A stretch of DNA of 64,000 nucleotides from Notolepis coatsorum (GCA_963971535.1 OZ020587.1:164520932-164584931); one strand, 5' to 3'; shown: positions 34,480 through 45,547, counted from the first letter of the stretch. A program made the numbers and translations. The notes: generated from the sequence alone by a model not told the origin.

Positions 34480-35660
34480 ATATATATTCATTACTTGAGA
34501 TATATTGTATAGTATTTGTATATCGTCTGATATCCCTTGTATATTCTTTGTACATATACACGGAATATCCCTTTACCTGGTACAGGCCAGACCATAATAT
34601 TCGTTCTCCTATTGGACAGCGACCCCCTAGGCGCCACGGCCATACCCCCCAATGTCTAGTTCAAAGTCACCGCTAAGACATGTCTCAACATGCCCAGATT
34701 TGCGCAGGAATACGAGACAGAAATGAGGTTGGCACTAGATTATTCATCTTACGTATAAATACGTCGCATGTGGATACAGAAGCACTTAGTCTTAGTTACC
34801 CTCAAACGAGTTACCCTCAAACGAGTTAACCCAACAAGTTGAAGCCTTCATCACGAGTCAACGACCAAGTGAAGTGAGCAACCTTTCATCTAAATAGAGC
34901 ACTTAGAACCGCGTGCGAATAGGATAGTAAAAGTGTCAGAGCTTAGTGAAATAACGTCAAGTTCGACCTAGTTAATGTGAAGTACCGTGCACAGGAGAAT
35001 CTACACCGGTGAATGCAGAGCCTTTTCCGGCTGGATTATTGCTTTGGTACTGTGGCTGCTGGAGCAGAGAACCGTCTACCCCACTGCTGTGTGGATCAAC
35101 CCCGTGAGGAGCATCACTCGAGCCCGTCTCTAGGAAGAGCTGGCTGGCTTTCATCCATGCTGTCCCGCATACTTGGATTATAGCTGCTGCTTTCGTCTGC
35201 CGATCAAGGGAGTATATGTACCGCCTCCCGTAGCTGGAGCTTATTGATTCCTCCGTTGATCCAGACTTTTGCTCCCGAACATTCCTCTCCCCTGCTGGCT
35301 TACAACCGGAGGGAACCCCCCTAGTATCTCCAGCTGACCTACGAGTGTACCTTATATAATTCTTATGCTACAGGTGGCATTAATTATCCCCTTCGTAATA
35401 TGCTCATGGACTTACGCTCTTGACCTATTCATGCGCATTCTTCGCCTTACAAGCGCAACTCTCATTCTTAATAAATGTAAGATAATCTTGGTGCTCTTCT
35501 AATAAATATTATAAACAGTACTTTCTTGTTAAGCCGTGTTATTGTGTGGGTGTTCATCACATATACCTGTGTACTGTATGGCCAGTAGTAATGTACATAA
35601 CTCAGTAGTGGTTTAATGATACCATACTTATCAATACAGTCAGGGAATTGTACCCCTCAG
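34480..35660 (+). mobile_element. LTR-like block (solo LTR candidate)
   Basis: It has a TATA-like CGTATAAATACGTCGC, a following pyrimidine-poor transcribed-like region, tandem CCTCAAACGAGTTA, and AATAAA signals near 35470 and 35503. It interrupts a LINE. I could not fix TG/CA ends or a target duplication, so bounds are approximate. Confidence 0.45.
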
Positions 35661-35811
35661 TTACAAGCACAATAGAATATTTATGAAATAAAATATAGGC
35701 CAGGGCTGTACAACTGGGCAGATGTGGTCAATTATACAATTATATACACTATAATTAGGATGAAGTAACAATGCGGTGGGCAAGTATATAGTCCAGTAGG
35801 GTCGGGTGTGT

Positions 35812-36385
35812 TAATGTAACACAGTGGGGGGTGTCACTGAGGGGGTCCCGAGCCTTGTGATGAGGCTCACTGCAGAGGGGAAGAAACCGTTCTTGTGGCG
35901 TGAGGTTTTGGCCCTGATGGACCGCAGCCTCCTGCCAGAGGGGAGTGACTCCAACAGGTTGTGACCGGGGTGGTAGGGGTCGGCCACAATCTTACCTGCA
36001 CGCTTCAGGGTTCTGGAGGCGTACAGGTCCTGGAGGGATGGCAGATTGCAGCCTTCTCAGCAGAGTGGATGACACGCTGCAGCCTGTCCTTGTCCTTGGC
36101 CGTGGCTGCAGCATACCATACTGTGATGGAGGAGGTGAGGATGGACTCAATGATGGCTGCTGTGTAAAAGTGCACCATCATCGTCTTTGGCAGGTTGCAT
36201 TTATTCAGCTGCCGCAGGAAGTACATCCTCTGCTGTGCTTTCTTGAGGAGGGAGCTGATGTTCAGCTCCCACTTGAGTTCATGGGAGATGATGGTTCCCA
36301 AGAAGCGGAAGGACTCCACAGTGTCCACTGGGGAGTCACACAGGGTGATGGGGTTGTGTGGGGCTGGGTTCCTTCTGTAATCCAC
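35812..36385 (-). pseudogene. CR1/Rex-like LINE RT C-terminal fragment
   Basis: VDTVESFRFLGTIISHELKW, KKAQQRMYFLRQLNKC, ILTSSITVWYAAATAKDK, then (after a frameshift near 36040) LESLPSGRRLRSIRAKTSRH and NGFFPSAVSLITRLG. It is the thumb and C-terminal part of a non-LTR RT. The catalytic FADD box is absent, so it is a 5'-truncated relic. Confidence 0.82.
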
Positions 36386-36439
36386 AACCTCTCCTTCATT
36401 CGGTAATCACAACCTTCTGTAATCCACAATGACATGGGA

Positions 36440-36724
36440 AACATACATTTACATTGCCAAAGCCGGTGTTAAAACAAGCAAAACAATCAAACAGAGAAAT
36501 CAGAAGAAATTAGTACAGTACAGAAGGGATATTTTGTGTGATTGACAATCTTTATGGTGGTTGTATTCCGTTGGATGTCCTTTCCTTGTCACAGCAGCTC
36601 ACAAATCTTGCTGCTGTGTTTGCACATTGTTGTATTTCACCCAGTAGGTATGGGAGTTTTGCGTTATTTGCCATGTTGTCAAAATCTCTTTGGGTGTTTG
36701 CAATTTGTGGGAAGTATATGTCTG

Positions 36725-36762
<38 letters not shown>

Positions 36763-37620
36763 CATTTTATTAACAGATTGCAGAATGGGTACAATACAGT
36801 ACAGCTCAATACACACAATTGTTAAGGGGATGCAGACCAGAGAAAGACTTTCATCTTGTTTACATCAGGGTCCCCTATTTTCAATTAATCATAACATATA
36901 TGACATACATGACATACAGATAGACAGTCTCTGATGTCTTGGTATAATGAATGGGCAGGTTGTTAGGAAGTGTAGCTCGGTTTCCACCTCTTCTTGTGTG
37001 CAGTGGGTGCACAGTCTGTCTTCTATTGGGAGCCAGGTCTGCCTATTGCAGCCTTTCTCGAGGGCTAGGCTGTGCTCGCTGAGTCTGTACCTAGTCAAGG
37101 ATCTTCTTAGTTTTGGATCAGTCACAGTGCTCAGGTATTCTGCCACTGTGTACTCTCTGTATAGGGCCAAATAGCATTCCAATTTACTCTGGTTTTGGGT
37201 TGATTCTTTCCAATGTGTCAGATAGTTTTCTTTTTGTTTTCTTATATTTGGTTTAGTCCAGCGTGGTTTCTGTCTGGTGGCTCTGCTTGTGTTTGTGAGC
37301 AGAGTCCCAGAACCATCTGGCTGACTGGGCATCTCTCTAGTTATCTCTGTATGTGAGGGCTTGTTATCTGGGTCACTTTCTTTTAGATGATGATATAATT
37401 AAATGCTCTTTTGGGGATTTTGATAATTAGTGGGTATCTTCCTAGTTCTGCTCTGCATGCATTATTTGGTGTTTTTTGTTGGGTGCGGATAATGGATTTG
37501 TAAAATTCTGCATGCAGAGTCTCAATTGGTGTTCGTCCCATTTTGTGAAATATTGGATTGCAAGTGGGCCCCAGACCTCGCAAACATACAGGGAAATGGG
37601 TTCTGTGACGGAGTCTAATA
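36440..37620 (-). pseudogene. LINE ORF2 C-terminal relic (other family), with nested LINE tail
   Basis: Minus-strand pieces: MGRTPIETLHAEFYKSI and NACRAELGRYPLIIKI (37383-37583), LSEHSLALEKGCNRQTW and EVETELHFLTTCP (36930-37330), then IYFPQIANTQRDFDN and LPYLLGEIQQCANTAA (36600-36725). The last two pieces would join (YQDIRD to IYFPQIA) but for the insertion at 36722-36905. The YGELGRYPL-like and Cys-rich C-terminus is seen in fish endonuclease/RT LINEs; I do not assign a clade. Confidence 0.7.
36722..36905 (-). mobile_element. LINE 3' end with (CAAT)n tail, nested
   Basis: The reverse strand reads GGGGACCCTGATGTAAACAA, GTCTTTCTCTGGTCTGCATC, CATTCTGCAATCTGTTAATA and seven CAAT units. It splits the LINE ORF at 36440-37620. 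The same roughly 150-base unit, with the same left end, is at 41896-42034. Confidence 0.8.
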
Positions 37621-37648
37621 TTTTGACATTATATATTTTTATATTTAT

Positions 37649-37815
<167 letters not shown>

Positions 37816-37909
37816 CGGTTGTGTTCTCCCAGTGAGATGTTTGCCTGAGATGGCATATCCTATGTTTGCGTGTAGAAGCATGTTGGAAATGCATTACTGT
37901 GTATTTGTA

Positions 37910-38425
37910 TGTTTGTAGTGTGGTAGTGAAAGGGTTAACCTCCTGTAGTGTGGTAGTGAAAGGTTAACCATCTGTAGTGTGGTAGTGAAAGGGTTAACCC
38001 CTTGTAGTGTGGTAGTGAAAGGTTAACCTACTGTAGTGTGGTAGTGAAAGGTAACCTTCTGTAGTGTGGTAGTGAAAGGTTAACCGTCTGTAGTGAAAGG
38101 GTTAACCGTCTGTAGTGTGGTAGTGAAAGGGTTAACCGTCTGCAGTGTGGTAGTGAAAGGTTAACCTTCTGTAGTGTGCTAGTGAAAGGGTTAACCGTCT
38201 GTAGTGTGGTAGTGAAGGGTTAACCGTCTGTAGTGTGGTAGTGAAATGGTTGACCGTCTGTAGTGTGGTAGTGAAAGGTTAACCGTCTGTAGTGTGGTAG
38301 TGAAAAGGTTAACCTTCTGTAGTGTGCTAGTGAAAGGGTTAACCGTCTGTAGTGTGGTAGTGAAAGAGTTAACCGTCTGTAGTGTGGTAGTGAAAGGGTT
38401 AACCGTCTGTAGTGTGGTAGTGATT
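37910..38425. repeat. 30-bp minisatellite with a TTAA in each unit, about 17 copies
   Basis: The unit is GTAGTGTGGTAGTGAAAGG followed by GTTAACCGTCT; length varies from 28 to 30. Each unit holds the palindromic GTTAAC. The sequence equals one arm of the TTAA-bounded elements at 22051 and 50167. Confidence 0.93.
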
Positions 38426-38475
38426 TCCCTTTGAGCTAAATATGACATAGAGAGCACAGCAAATTAGATGATAAC

Positions 38476-38499
38476 CCCCCCCCCCCCCCCCCCCCCCCC
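38476..38499. repeat. C homopolymer
   Basis: About 24 consecutive C upstream of an assembly gap. Confidence 0.95.
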
Positions 38500-38632
38500 A
38501 GTCATAGCCCTCCGAGGATGAGAGAGATGAGAACATTTCCAAGAGAATTGGCATTCAAATAAACATTCCACTAGTCCCAAACTTCCAAGATAGTGTTAAA
38601 TCCACAACTAATCCCAAACGGCATCCCCACAC

Positions 38633-38832
38633 NNNNNNNNNNNNNNNNNNNNNNNNNNNNNNNNNNNNNNNNNNNNNNNNNNNNNNNNNNNNNNNNNNNN
38701 NNNNNNNNNNNNNNNNNNNNNNNNNNNNNNNNNNNNNNNNNNNNNNNNNNNNNNNNNNNNNNNNNNNNNNNNNNNNNNNNNNNNNNNNNNNNNNNNNNNN
38801 NNNNNNNNNNNNNNNNNNNNNNNNNNNNNNNN
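38633..38832. other. Assembly gap (200 N)
   Basis: A fixed 200-base N run at the left edge of a fold-back element, whose left end is probably hidden in the gap. Confidence 1.
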
Positions 38833-39813
38833 GCCGCATTTCTGCAGACCCCTCTCTGATTGGTTGAACTCCATTTCTGCAGACCCCTCTCTGATTGGTT
38901 GAGCGTGCGCATGCGCATGAGCCGCGACAAGCTCCTCCAGAAACTCCGGAGGAAACTCCGTTAAGCTCCAGAGAGAGAGGCTGAAAACCCACAGTTCTTG
39001 CCCGACGGATGGGAGCGAATCCCGGATCCGAGGTTTCTGATGACTACCCCCAAAACATGGAGGTCGCGAACGCAATTTATACGCATGGAAGTATTGATTA
39101 CGCCATAACGAATCATTAAAAAAATATACTGTTAACTGGAATATGTTGTGTGTGCCTTTCTGAATATGATTTGGGAGGGTTATAATAGAAGAAAGACAGT
39201 GTAAACAATATAACGTTGTGTGAATAAACCGCGAAATAATAACTAATTCCTTGGTCAATAGAAGTCTCTGTGATACTTTCTGAATATGATTTGGGAGGGT
39301 TATAATAGAAGAAAGACAGTGTAAACAATATAACGTTATGTGAATAAACCGCGAAATAATAACTAATTCCTTGGTCAATAGAAGTCTCTGTGATACTTTC
39401 TGAATATGATTTGGAAGGGTTATAATAGAAGAAAGACAGTGTAAACAATATAACGTTATGTGAATAAACCGCGAAATAACCGCGAAATAACATAACGTTA
39501 TGTTATATAATGTTACAATGTACAGTTTCTAACAGCTGGCTGTGTTGTGAAATGTGCATAACGTTATGAATAAACCACGAAGTCACGGGAAATAAATAAC
39601 GTTATACGCGAATCTGGTAGTACATTTCTGCTTATCTTCTTGATATGATAACATTACATCCGCCTTTTACCGCGTGACGAGCTAAACCAATCAGAGAGGG
39701 GCTTCGCTCACATGACGCTCAACCAATCATAGAGGGGCTTCGCTCAACCAATCAGAGAGGGGTCTGCAGAAATGGAGTTCAACCAATCAGAGAGGGGTCT
39801 GCAGAAATGCGGC
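38833..39813. mobile_element. Fold-back element with repeated termini
   Basis: The left end carries CTGCAGACCCCTCTCTGATT twice (38848, 38879). The right end carries the complement several times (39700-39805), including GGTCTGCAGAAATGGAGTTC and a final GCAGAAATGCGGC. The interior has a 120-base tandem repeat. The outer left boundary is lost in the gap, so no target duplication can be read. Confidence 0.75.
39152..39480. repeat. 120-bp tandem repeat, 2.7 copies
   Basis: TTTCTGAATATGATTTGGGA starts units at about 39157, 39277 and 39397; copies differ at only a few bases. The unit includes AACGTTATGTGAATAAACCG. It lies inside the fold-back element. Confidence 0.93.
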
Positions 39814-39856
39814 TACGAAATGTAGAGACGCAGAGCGGGGGGGTGGGATGGAGTGA

Positions 39857-40250
39857 GTGAGAGAGAGAGGGGGGGGGGGGAGGGGAGAGAGAGAGACAGA
39901 AAGGGAGGGGGACAGAGAGAGAGAAAGGGAGAGGGACAGAGAGAGAGAGAAACAGAGAGAGAGAGAGAAAGGGAGAGGGACAGAGAGAGAGAGAGAAACA
40001 GAGAGAGAGAGAAAGGGAGAGGGACAGAGAGAGAGAGAGAAATAGAGAGAGAGAGACAGAAAGGGAGAGGGACAGAGAGAGAGAGAAACAGAGAGAGAGA
40101 GAAAGGGAGAGGGACAGAGAGAGAGAGAGAAACAGAGAGAGAGAGAAAGGGAGAGGGACAGAGAGAGAGAGAGAGAGAGAGAAAAACAGAGAGAGAGACA
40201 GAAAGGGAGAGGGACAGAGAGAGAGAGAAACAGAGAGAGAGAGAGAGAGA
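39857..40250. repeat. GA-rich complex microsatellite
   Basis: Repeated GAAAGGGAGAGGGACAGAGA blocks separated by GA runs and AAACA, with units of about 40-60 bases. Confidence 0.93.
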
Positions 40251-40259
40251 TCATATTTG

Positions 40260-40640
40260 TCTTACCATCCATCTGCTCAGGTTCAGCGCTCTCACCCAGG
40301 GGTTCCTCTCGATCGCAAGGCGCAGGTTACCGTTGACACGCGGCCAGCCTGAGGAAGCCGACGCTCGCTAACGAAGCCTCACAGATGTCTCCTCCGGCGT
40401 GGGGTCGTCGAAAGGTCAGCGGCGAGGCGAGCGCGACAACTCGGATGGCGTGATTTATTCAGCCCCGATGTCAAATGAATCGACTCCTGTACTACCGCCG
40501 TTCTCCGGCTACTGTAGCGAGGTTCCGTGTCGCGTTTTTTCTATAAGTGGAACGGCTCCCCTACCTACCCGCCCTCACTTAAAGCTGTCACATGTGCCAG
40601 ACGGCGAGGATAGTAACGGGGTTTAAACACTCACATCCCG
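40260..40640. promoter_or_regulatory. CpG-rich segment, possible promoter or first exon
   Basis: It is rich in CpG (CTCCGGCGTGGGGTCGTCG, GGCGAGGCGAGCGCGAC). On the minus strand an open stretch (about 40275-40335) reading AIERNPWVRALNLSRWM ends at GTAAGA, a good donor. I do not recognise the protein. Confidence 0.3.
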
Positions 40641-40860
40641 CCGTGCTCTCGACAGCTCCGTGGGGTAATGAGAATGTCATGTACTAGAGGTGTTGTGTGG
40701 GTTGGAGTCTGACAACAACCGCTGTTGCGTGTGGTCCCCCTCCATTAGAGAGGCACCTGTTGCTGCTTATTAACCCTCGGGGGGGGGAGGCTGTCTCTCA
40801 GAGGTGTAGCGGGCTCAGCTTTTAACGCTTGAGATGCTGGGATCGCATGATACTAGTAGG

Positions 40861-40900
40861 GGGGGCGACAGTGGCTCAGCAGGTAGCAGCAGCAGATCGG
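40861..40900 (+). mobile_element. tRNA-SINE head fragment
   Basis: GGGGGCGACAGTGGCTCAGC and AGGTAGCAGC match the 5' head of the SINEs at 44512 and (reversed) 41238, then the similarity stops. Confidence 0.55.
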
Positions 40901-40994
40901 GAGGAGGATCGACCGAAGGAAGCGTTAACACGGGGAACATCTAGTGAGATACGGTGAGCAGCTCTGCTGTTATAGACCTGCTCGCTGTATATTC

Positions 40995-41238
40995 GTCAGA
41001 CTCAGTTTTTATCCAAATCGCTTTACAATTTGTTCCTCACATTTGACCCGTTCACTCACACATTCACACACCGATGGCGGAGGCAACCATGCAAGGTGCC
41101 AACCTGCACATCGGGAGCAATTAGGGGTTAAGTGTCTTGCTCAAGGACACTTCGACACACTGCCTGGCAGGAGCGGGAATTGAACTGGGAACCTCCGGAT
41201 TACCAGATGACTGCTCTACCTCCTGAGCCACTGTCGCC
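40995..41238 (-). mobile_element. tRNA-derived SINE
   Basis: Reverse strand: GGCGACAGTGGCTCAGGAGG, a B-box-like GTTCAATTCCCGC, TGTCCTTGAGCAAGACACTT, ATGGTTGCCTCCGCCATCGG, and a GCGATTTGGATAAAAAC end. Same family as 44512-44755. Confidence 0.85.
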
Positions 41239-41384
41239 CCGCCCCGCCCCACTGTCGCATTTGTTAGCCATGCTAGCGCTCTAAACAATCAATCTAGATA
41301 TGTAGCTAGATACTGTATGTAAAAAGTGAAAGACTCACACTCACAGCTGTGCTTGGCAAAATGACATCCAGCCGTTTTCATTTG

Positions 41385-41710
41385 AAACAACTTTTAGTCA
41401 GACAGAGTGTCATGGAGCCCCGTCGCATTCTTTTAGCGCAGCAGCTCACGCAGGTCCGGGACAATTGACTCACGTGACTCAGTTGGTGTTGCTGATTGGC
41501 TCGAACGCGGTATGTTTGTAAACAGCGAACAGGTCTATAGGGAGTAGGTGACCATTTCAACAGGTGTATCAAATAAGGAGGGGTCAGACCAAGGAGGGTT
41601 TTGTAAATTAATGTAAGCCAATGAATTTCTCGTCGAGAGTGTGGCGATGGCCAATTTACAGATGTGCACAAGTCACAGTGATGTGTTGAAAAGGGGGGCA
41701 TTTGTAGCAA
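41385..41710 (-). pseudogene. LINE RT C-terminal fragment
   Basis: REIHWLTLIYKTLLGLTPPY and LIHLLKWSPTPYRPVRCLQ resemble the C-terminal region of fish non-LTR retrotransposons (IHWLxLIYKxLLGxxPPYL). It is short and isolated. Confidence 0.6.
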
Positions 41711-41828
41711 ACCTAATAGCTGAGTGATACAGGGAGCGGGACTAGGAGCGTTTAGCAGATCTCCCCCTAAAGATCTCCTGCCCCCCCACCCTAAAAAAGA
41801 CAGACATAGGTCTGTGGTTAGTCTCTAA

Positions 41829-42092
41829 GGGCGGGATCCACAAAGAATGGATTGCACGGTGCTAATTGCACCCTTACTTACAATTCATTATGAATTGAAA
41901 ATGGGGGACCCTGATGTAAACAAGACGAAAGAAGTCTTTCTCTGGTCTGCATCCCCTTAACAATTGTGTGTATTGAGCTGTACTGTATTGTACCCATTCT
42001 GCAATCTGTTAATAACATTTTCAATCAATCAATCACCACGCAGGTAAGGGTGCAATTAGCACTGTGCAATCGATTCTTTGTGGATCCCGCCC
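41829..42092. mobile_element. Harbinger-like MITE (TAA target), interrupted by a LINE tail
   Basis: The ends are GGGCGGGATCCACAAAGAAT and ATTCTTTGTGGATCCCGCCC. The flanking trinucleotides are TAA (41826-41828 and 42093-42095), fitting the TWA target of PIF/Harbinger. Inner arms extend through TGCTAATTGCACCCTTAC. The middle is occupied by a (CAAT)-tailed LINE end. Confidence 0.82.
41896..42034 (+). mobile_element. LINE 3' end with (CAAT)n tail, nested in the MITE
   Basis: GGGGGACCCTGATGTAAACA, GTCTTTCTCTGGTCTGCATC, AATCTGTTAATAACATTTTC and AATCAATCAATC; same unit as 36722-36905 in the opposite orientation. Confidence 0.8.
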
Positions 42093-42347
42093 TAAGTGTT
42101 CATTAACGTTTTGCTTCAGTGTTTGGTTCTGAGGAAGAAGAACGTTTTGTAAGTCCTTGGGTCTGTTCAAAGGCCATGCGATGATGCATTATCCAGTGAA
42201 TGAATCATTGTATATTGATGTAGGCCTGCGGTTTATAGTCAATAGGTCACCAGAATCCGGCTCTGCTTCACACAGGACACACACATGCTAATTAACACTT
42301 TCTGCACTCCCGTAGTTTTAACCCTTTCCAGTTTGAGGTTTTTGAAC

Positions 42348-42837
42348 TAGGCTTGCCACGTTAGTCTGTGTTACCGGTGGTACACTGTTCAGGCAGTTCA
42401 GTGTATGTTTCACATTTTTTATATAGATATTTCTTTATAGAAATTAAACCCATTTAGTTCATTTTCACATATCAGTGCCCACCACAGATTTGTAAAATAC
42501 TAAGCGTGTTATCAAGCGTGTAAATCAGACAACATTATATACTGAACGTGTCTCATTTTTAGGTTTCACTTTCAGACAATATTACTGTCCGTTGGTTTAT
42601 TTTTCAATTCGAGCCTAATGTCATCTCCGTCTGTCCAACAAATTGATACTAGTCATTGAAAATGACTTAAAAACAGACGTAGACGGACAGACACAGTGGA
42701 TCACTGTAGCCGCATACCGCGTTAAAGATCAAAGTAAGCGCTCTACAGATATTGATTTTGTAAGATGTCCGGTAACACCGGTGTTGCCGTGAGTTTATTA
42801 GTCACGGTTGAAATTCCACATCACCGTGGCGACCCTA
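42348..42837. mobile_element. hAT MITE (TAGGCTTGCCACG ends)
   Basis: The left end TAGGCTTGCCACG and right end CGTGGCGACCCTA are imperfect inverted repeats. The flanks TTTTGAAC (42340-42347) and GTTTGAAC (42838-42845) match at 7 of 8 bases. The sub-ends carry GTTACCGGTG-type motifs. Confidence 0.8.
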
Positions 42838-42977
42838 GTTTGAACGTCGTCCCAGAATTCTATTTTGGAATTCTAGCCCGTCTTCTTCGGTGGCCCGTTA
42901 GCCGTTGTTAGTTACCGTGTTCCGGAAGTCTCCCCGGCCCCATGGGGCCAGCGGACGAGGCAGGTGGGGGACGAGGC

Positions 42978-43478
42978 TAGGGTTGGGTACCTTTCACATT
43001 TGAACCGATACCGGTACCCAACGGTACCTTTTTTCTGTACTTTAGTCTCTAAAAATGTAATGTACCTACCTCAGTTGTAAAAGAAAAAAATCCAAACTTC
43101 ATATAATTTATTATCATATATATATATAATATTGCAGCGAGCGTTGTCTGCATCTAGCTTTGTAAAGTGTAACAACACTTGCGACCGTTTTCGGCTTGCC
43201 ATTGCCCCGACTGCTTTGTTGTTGAATCAAGTCAAATCCTAGGTAAGTGTGTATTGTGCGTGTGAACGTTGACGTGAACGTGCGGCACACTTCATAGGTT
43301 TCGTTTTGCGGTAAACGAAACATTGACGTCGTAAAAAAAAAGAAATGTAAGTAAAAATATATATATATACCGAGTACCGAAATGTGGCACTGGCGGATCT
43401 CACGTGAATCGGTACTCGGTAGTACTGACGTGATTCGGTCGGTACCCTTAAAAGTACCTAATTCGGTACCCAACCCTA
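42978..43478. mobile_element. hAT MITE (TAGGGTTGGGTACC ends)
   Basis: The ends TAGGGTTGGGTACC and GGTACCCAACCCTA are perfect complements. The flanks GACGAGGC (42970-42977) and GACGAGGT (43479-43486) match at 7 of 8. The ends contain repeated CGGTACC. An inner TTGTGCGTGTGAACGTTGAC also occurs at 17100 in the hAT element there. Confidence 0.88.
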
Positions 43479-43889
43479 GACGAGGTGTCCAGGAGAAGCA
43501 GACAGACAGACAGACGTTACCCTCATTCCTGTCATTATGCGAGGACACACAAAGCCGCCGAGACGACGCGTCCTCTCTCTACTAGCTCCTCCTGAACTAC
43601 GCGACTCGTCCACTGGTTACAGCACGTCTCCGTCCCCCTCATCCCCTGCAGCCACCGCCGCCGCCCTTCAATCAGCCTCAGGAAGGAGACACGTCCTCTT
43701 TTGAGACGGCATTAATCATCACACACCTCGGCTCCCTCGGAATGTCGCTCATCTGCGTTTTATTTTCACCCCCCGCGTGTCGGACCGCTCGCTCGGCGAC
43801 GTGTGAAACACGGTCGTTTCAAAGAGGGGGGGGGGGGGGGTAGCGGAGGCAAAGGGGGGGGGGGGTATCCTCATGTACAGAGATGACCC

Positions 43890-44072
43890 TGATCCCTTAA
43901 CCCCTCAACCACTCAACCCCTTAACCCCTCAACCCCTCAACCCCTTAACCCCTCAACCACTCAACCCCTCAACCAATCAACCCCTTAACCCCTCAACCCC
44001 TCAACCACTCAACCCCTCAACCCCTCAACCACTCAACCCCTCAACCACTCAACCCCTCAACCACTCAACCCC
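43890..44072. repeat. (CTCAACCC)n-like short tandem repeat
   Basis: About 23 imperfect 8-base units (CTCAACCC, CTTAACCC, CTCAACCA). Preceded by two G runs at 43827-43866. Confidence 0.93.
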
Positions 44073-44168
44073 TCCTCGTGTGCAAAGTCCTATTCCTGCT
44101 TCCTGTTCGCCTCCGTGGAGGGACGGACACCAGACCAGAGAAACATCTTGAGATACGTTGCTTTTTAA

Positions 44169-44273
<105 letters not shown>

Positions 44274-44511
44274 TGAACCTGGATCAGATCAGAAGGCCCT
44301 GTTTTGTGTGTCTGTGGTTATGACCTATGACCCCCCGCCCCCCCATCTCTGAGGGTACATTTTGAGTCTAGGATTAGATGGTGCCAGAATCTGAGTGGAG
44401 AGTCTGCCAGGGAAGTGTACAACCAACTCTCTTTTATATGCAGATCTAATTGTATTGCCTATATTTACAACCTACAGTACCAAAACCTGCACGGACTACA
44501 ACGTATATCAT

Positions 44512-44755
44512 TGGGGGCGACAGTGTCTCAGGAGGTAGAGCAGTCGTCTGGTAATCCGGAAGGTTCCCGGTTCGATTCCCGCTCCTCCTGGGCAGCTTGT
44601 CCAAGTGTCCTTGAGCTTAACTCCTTAACACCTTGCATGGTCGCCTCCGCCGTCGGTGTGTGAATGTGTGAGTGAATGGGTAAAATGTGAGGAAGAAATT
44701 GTAAAGCGCTTTGGATAAAAGCTGTTATATAAATGCACCATTTATCATTTATCAT
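44512..44755 (+). mobile_element. tRNA-derived SINE
   Basis: It starts GGGGGCGACAGTGTCTCAGG (A-box region), has CGGTTCGATTCCCGC (B box), AAGTGTCCTTGAGC, CATGGTCGCCTCCGCCG, and ends AAGCGCTTTGGATAAAAGC plus an A/T tail. It lies about 250 bases downstream of an stk39 exon, inside a LINE UTR remnant (AATTGTATTGCCTATATTT on both sides). Confidence 0.88.
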
Positions 44756-45026
44756 GTCAGTCAGGGCACCTTGTGTATACTGTTTACTTTTACTCATTAT
44801 ATTCAGATTCAAATTCTTTATTGCCTATATTTATTGTAACGTATAACCCTCATCTGCACCTTTGTTCATGCTGTTTATTCTTCTCATATTTTTATATACA
44901 GAGTTAATTATGTAGTTTACACTGTTTATCTTTCTCATATTTTTATATTCAGATCAAATTGTATTGCCTATATTTATGTCTTTCTACTATTACCCTGCCC
45001 ATACATGTACCTCCCCTCCCCCTTCC

Positions 45027-45547
45027 CCCCGAGTCGAGTCCCCATTACCCTAGTCCGAGTCCAAGTCCAAGTCATCAAGGTTGAGTCCACTCCTCTCTGG
45101 CAGTCAAAGAGCTGACGAACAAATAAAAAAAGGTCTACATTATTAAACATAAATGACACAGGTACATAACACCATTTCAAAGGGAGTTTATTCACTTTGT
45201 GACACAATAGCCAAACAAATGCACTAGCCATCAATATCGTATGCCAAATGATTAGGTCCTATTACAAAAAATCTATATAAATAAATAATTGTATTTATTT
45301 GATTTGAAATCTTTATTTCGAACATGTAAATACAAACAAATCATTAATCTCTAGCAATGAATAAACATATATATATATATTTTTTAAGAGAACATAACTC
45401 AATTTACATGTTCGAAATCTTTAATTGATCAATTAACAAGTCCGAGTCCTCGTCTGCACCTTCCGAGTCCAAATGCAGTCAATGCTCGACTCCAATTCCG
45501 AGTGACGAGTCCTGAAAACCCGGCCAGGACTCGAGTGCTACAACACT
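45027..45547. mobile_element. hAT MITE, left-truncated (GAGTC-rich family)
   Basis: GTCCGAGTCCAAGTCCAAGT, GGTTGAGTCCACTC, TGGCAGTCAAAGAGCTGAC and the right end GTGCTACAACACTG match the intact element at 47730-48181. An extra inverted-repeat stretch (TTTCGAACATGTAAAT and its complement) is present at 45300-45415. Confidence 0.8.

Larger units (their letters stand above)
34314..36440 (-). mobile_element. CR1/Rex-like LINE 3' half, interrupted by an LTR-like block
   Basis: The 3' end is AATCAGAAAGGTCTTTATTG (also at 55226). The coding end lies at 35812-36385. Between them, 34480-35660 does not match the LINE and looks like an LTR. Downstream UTR resumes with GGCCAGGGCTGTACAAC, matching GGGCTGTACAAATGTGG at 55410. 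Confidence 0.75.

Noticed and set aside
44541..44600. Functional tRNA gene
   Set aside because: The A- and B-box-like region is the head of a SINE with a body and tail shared by other copies in the window, and no intact cloverleaf is evident.
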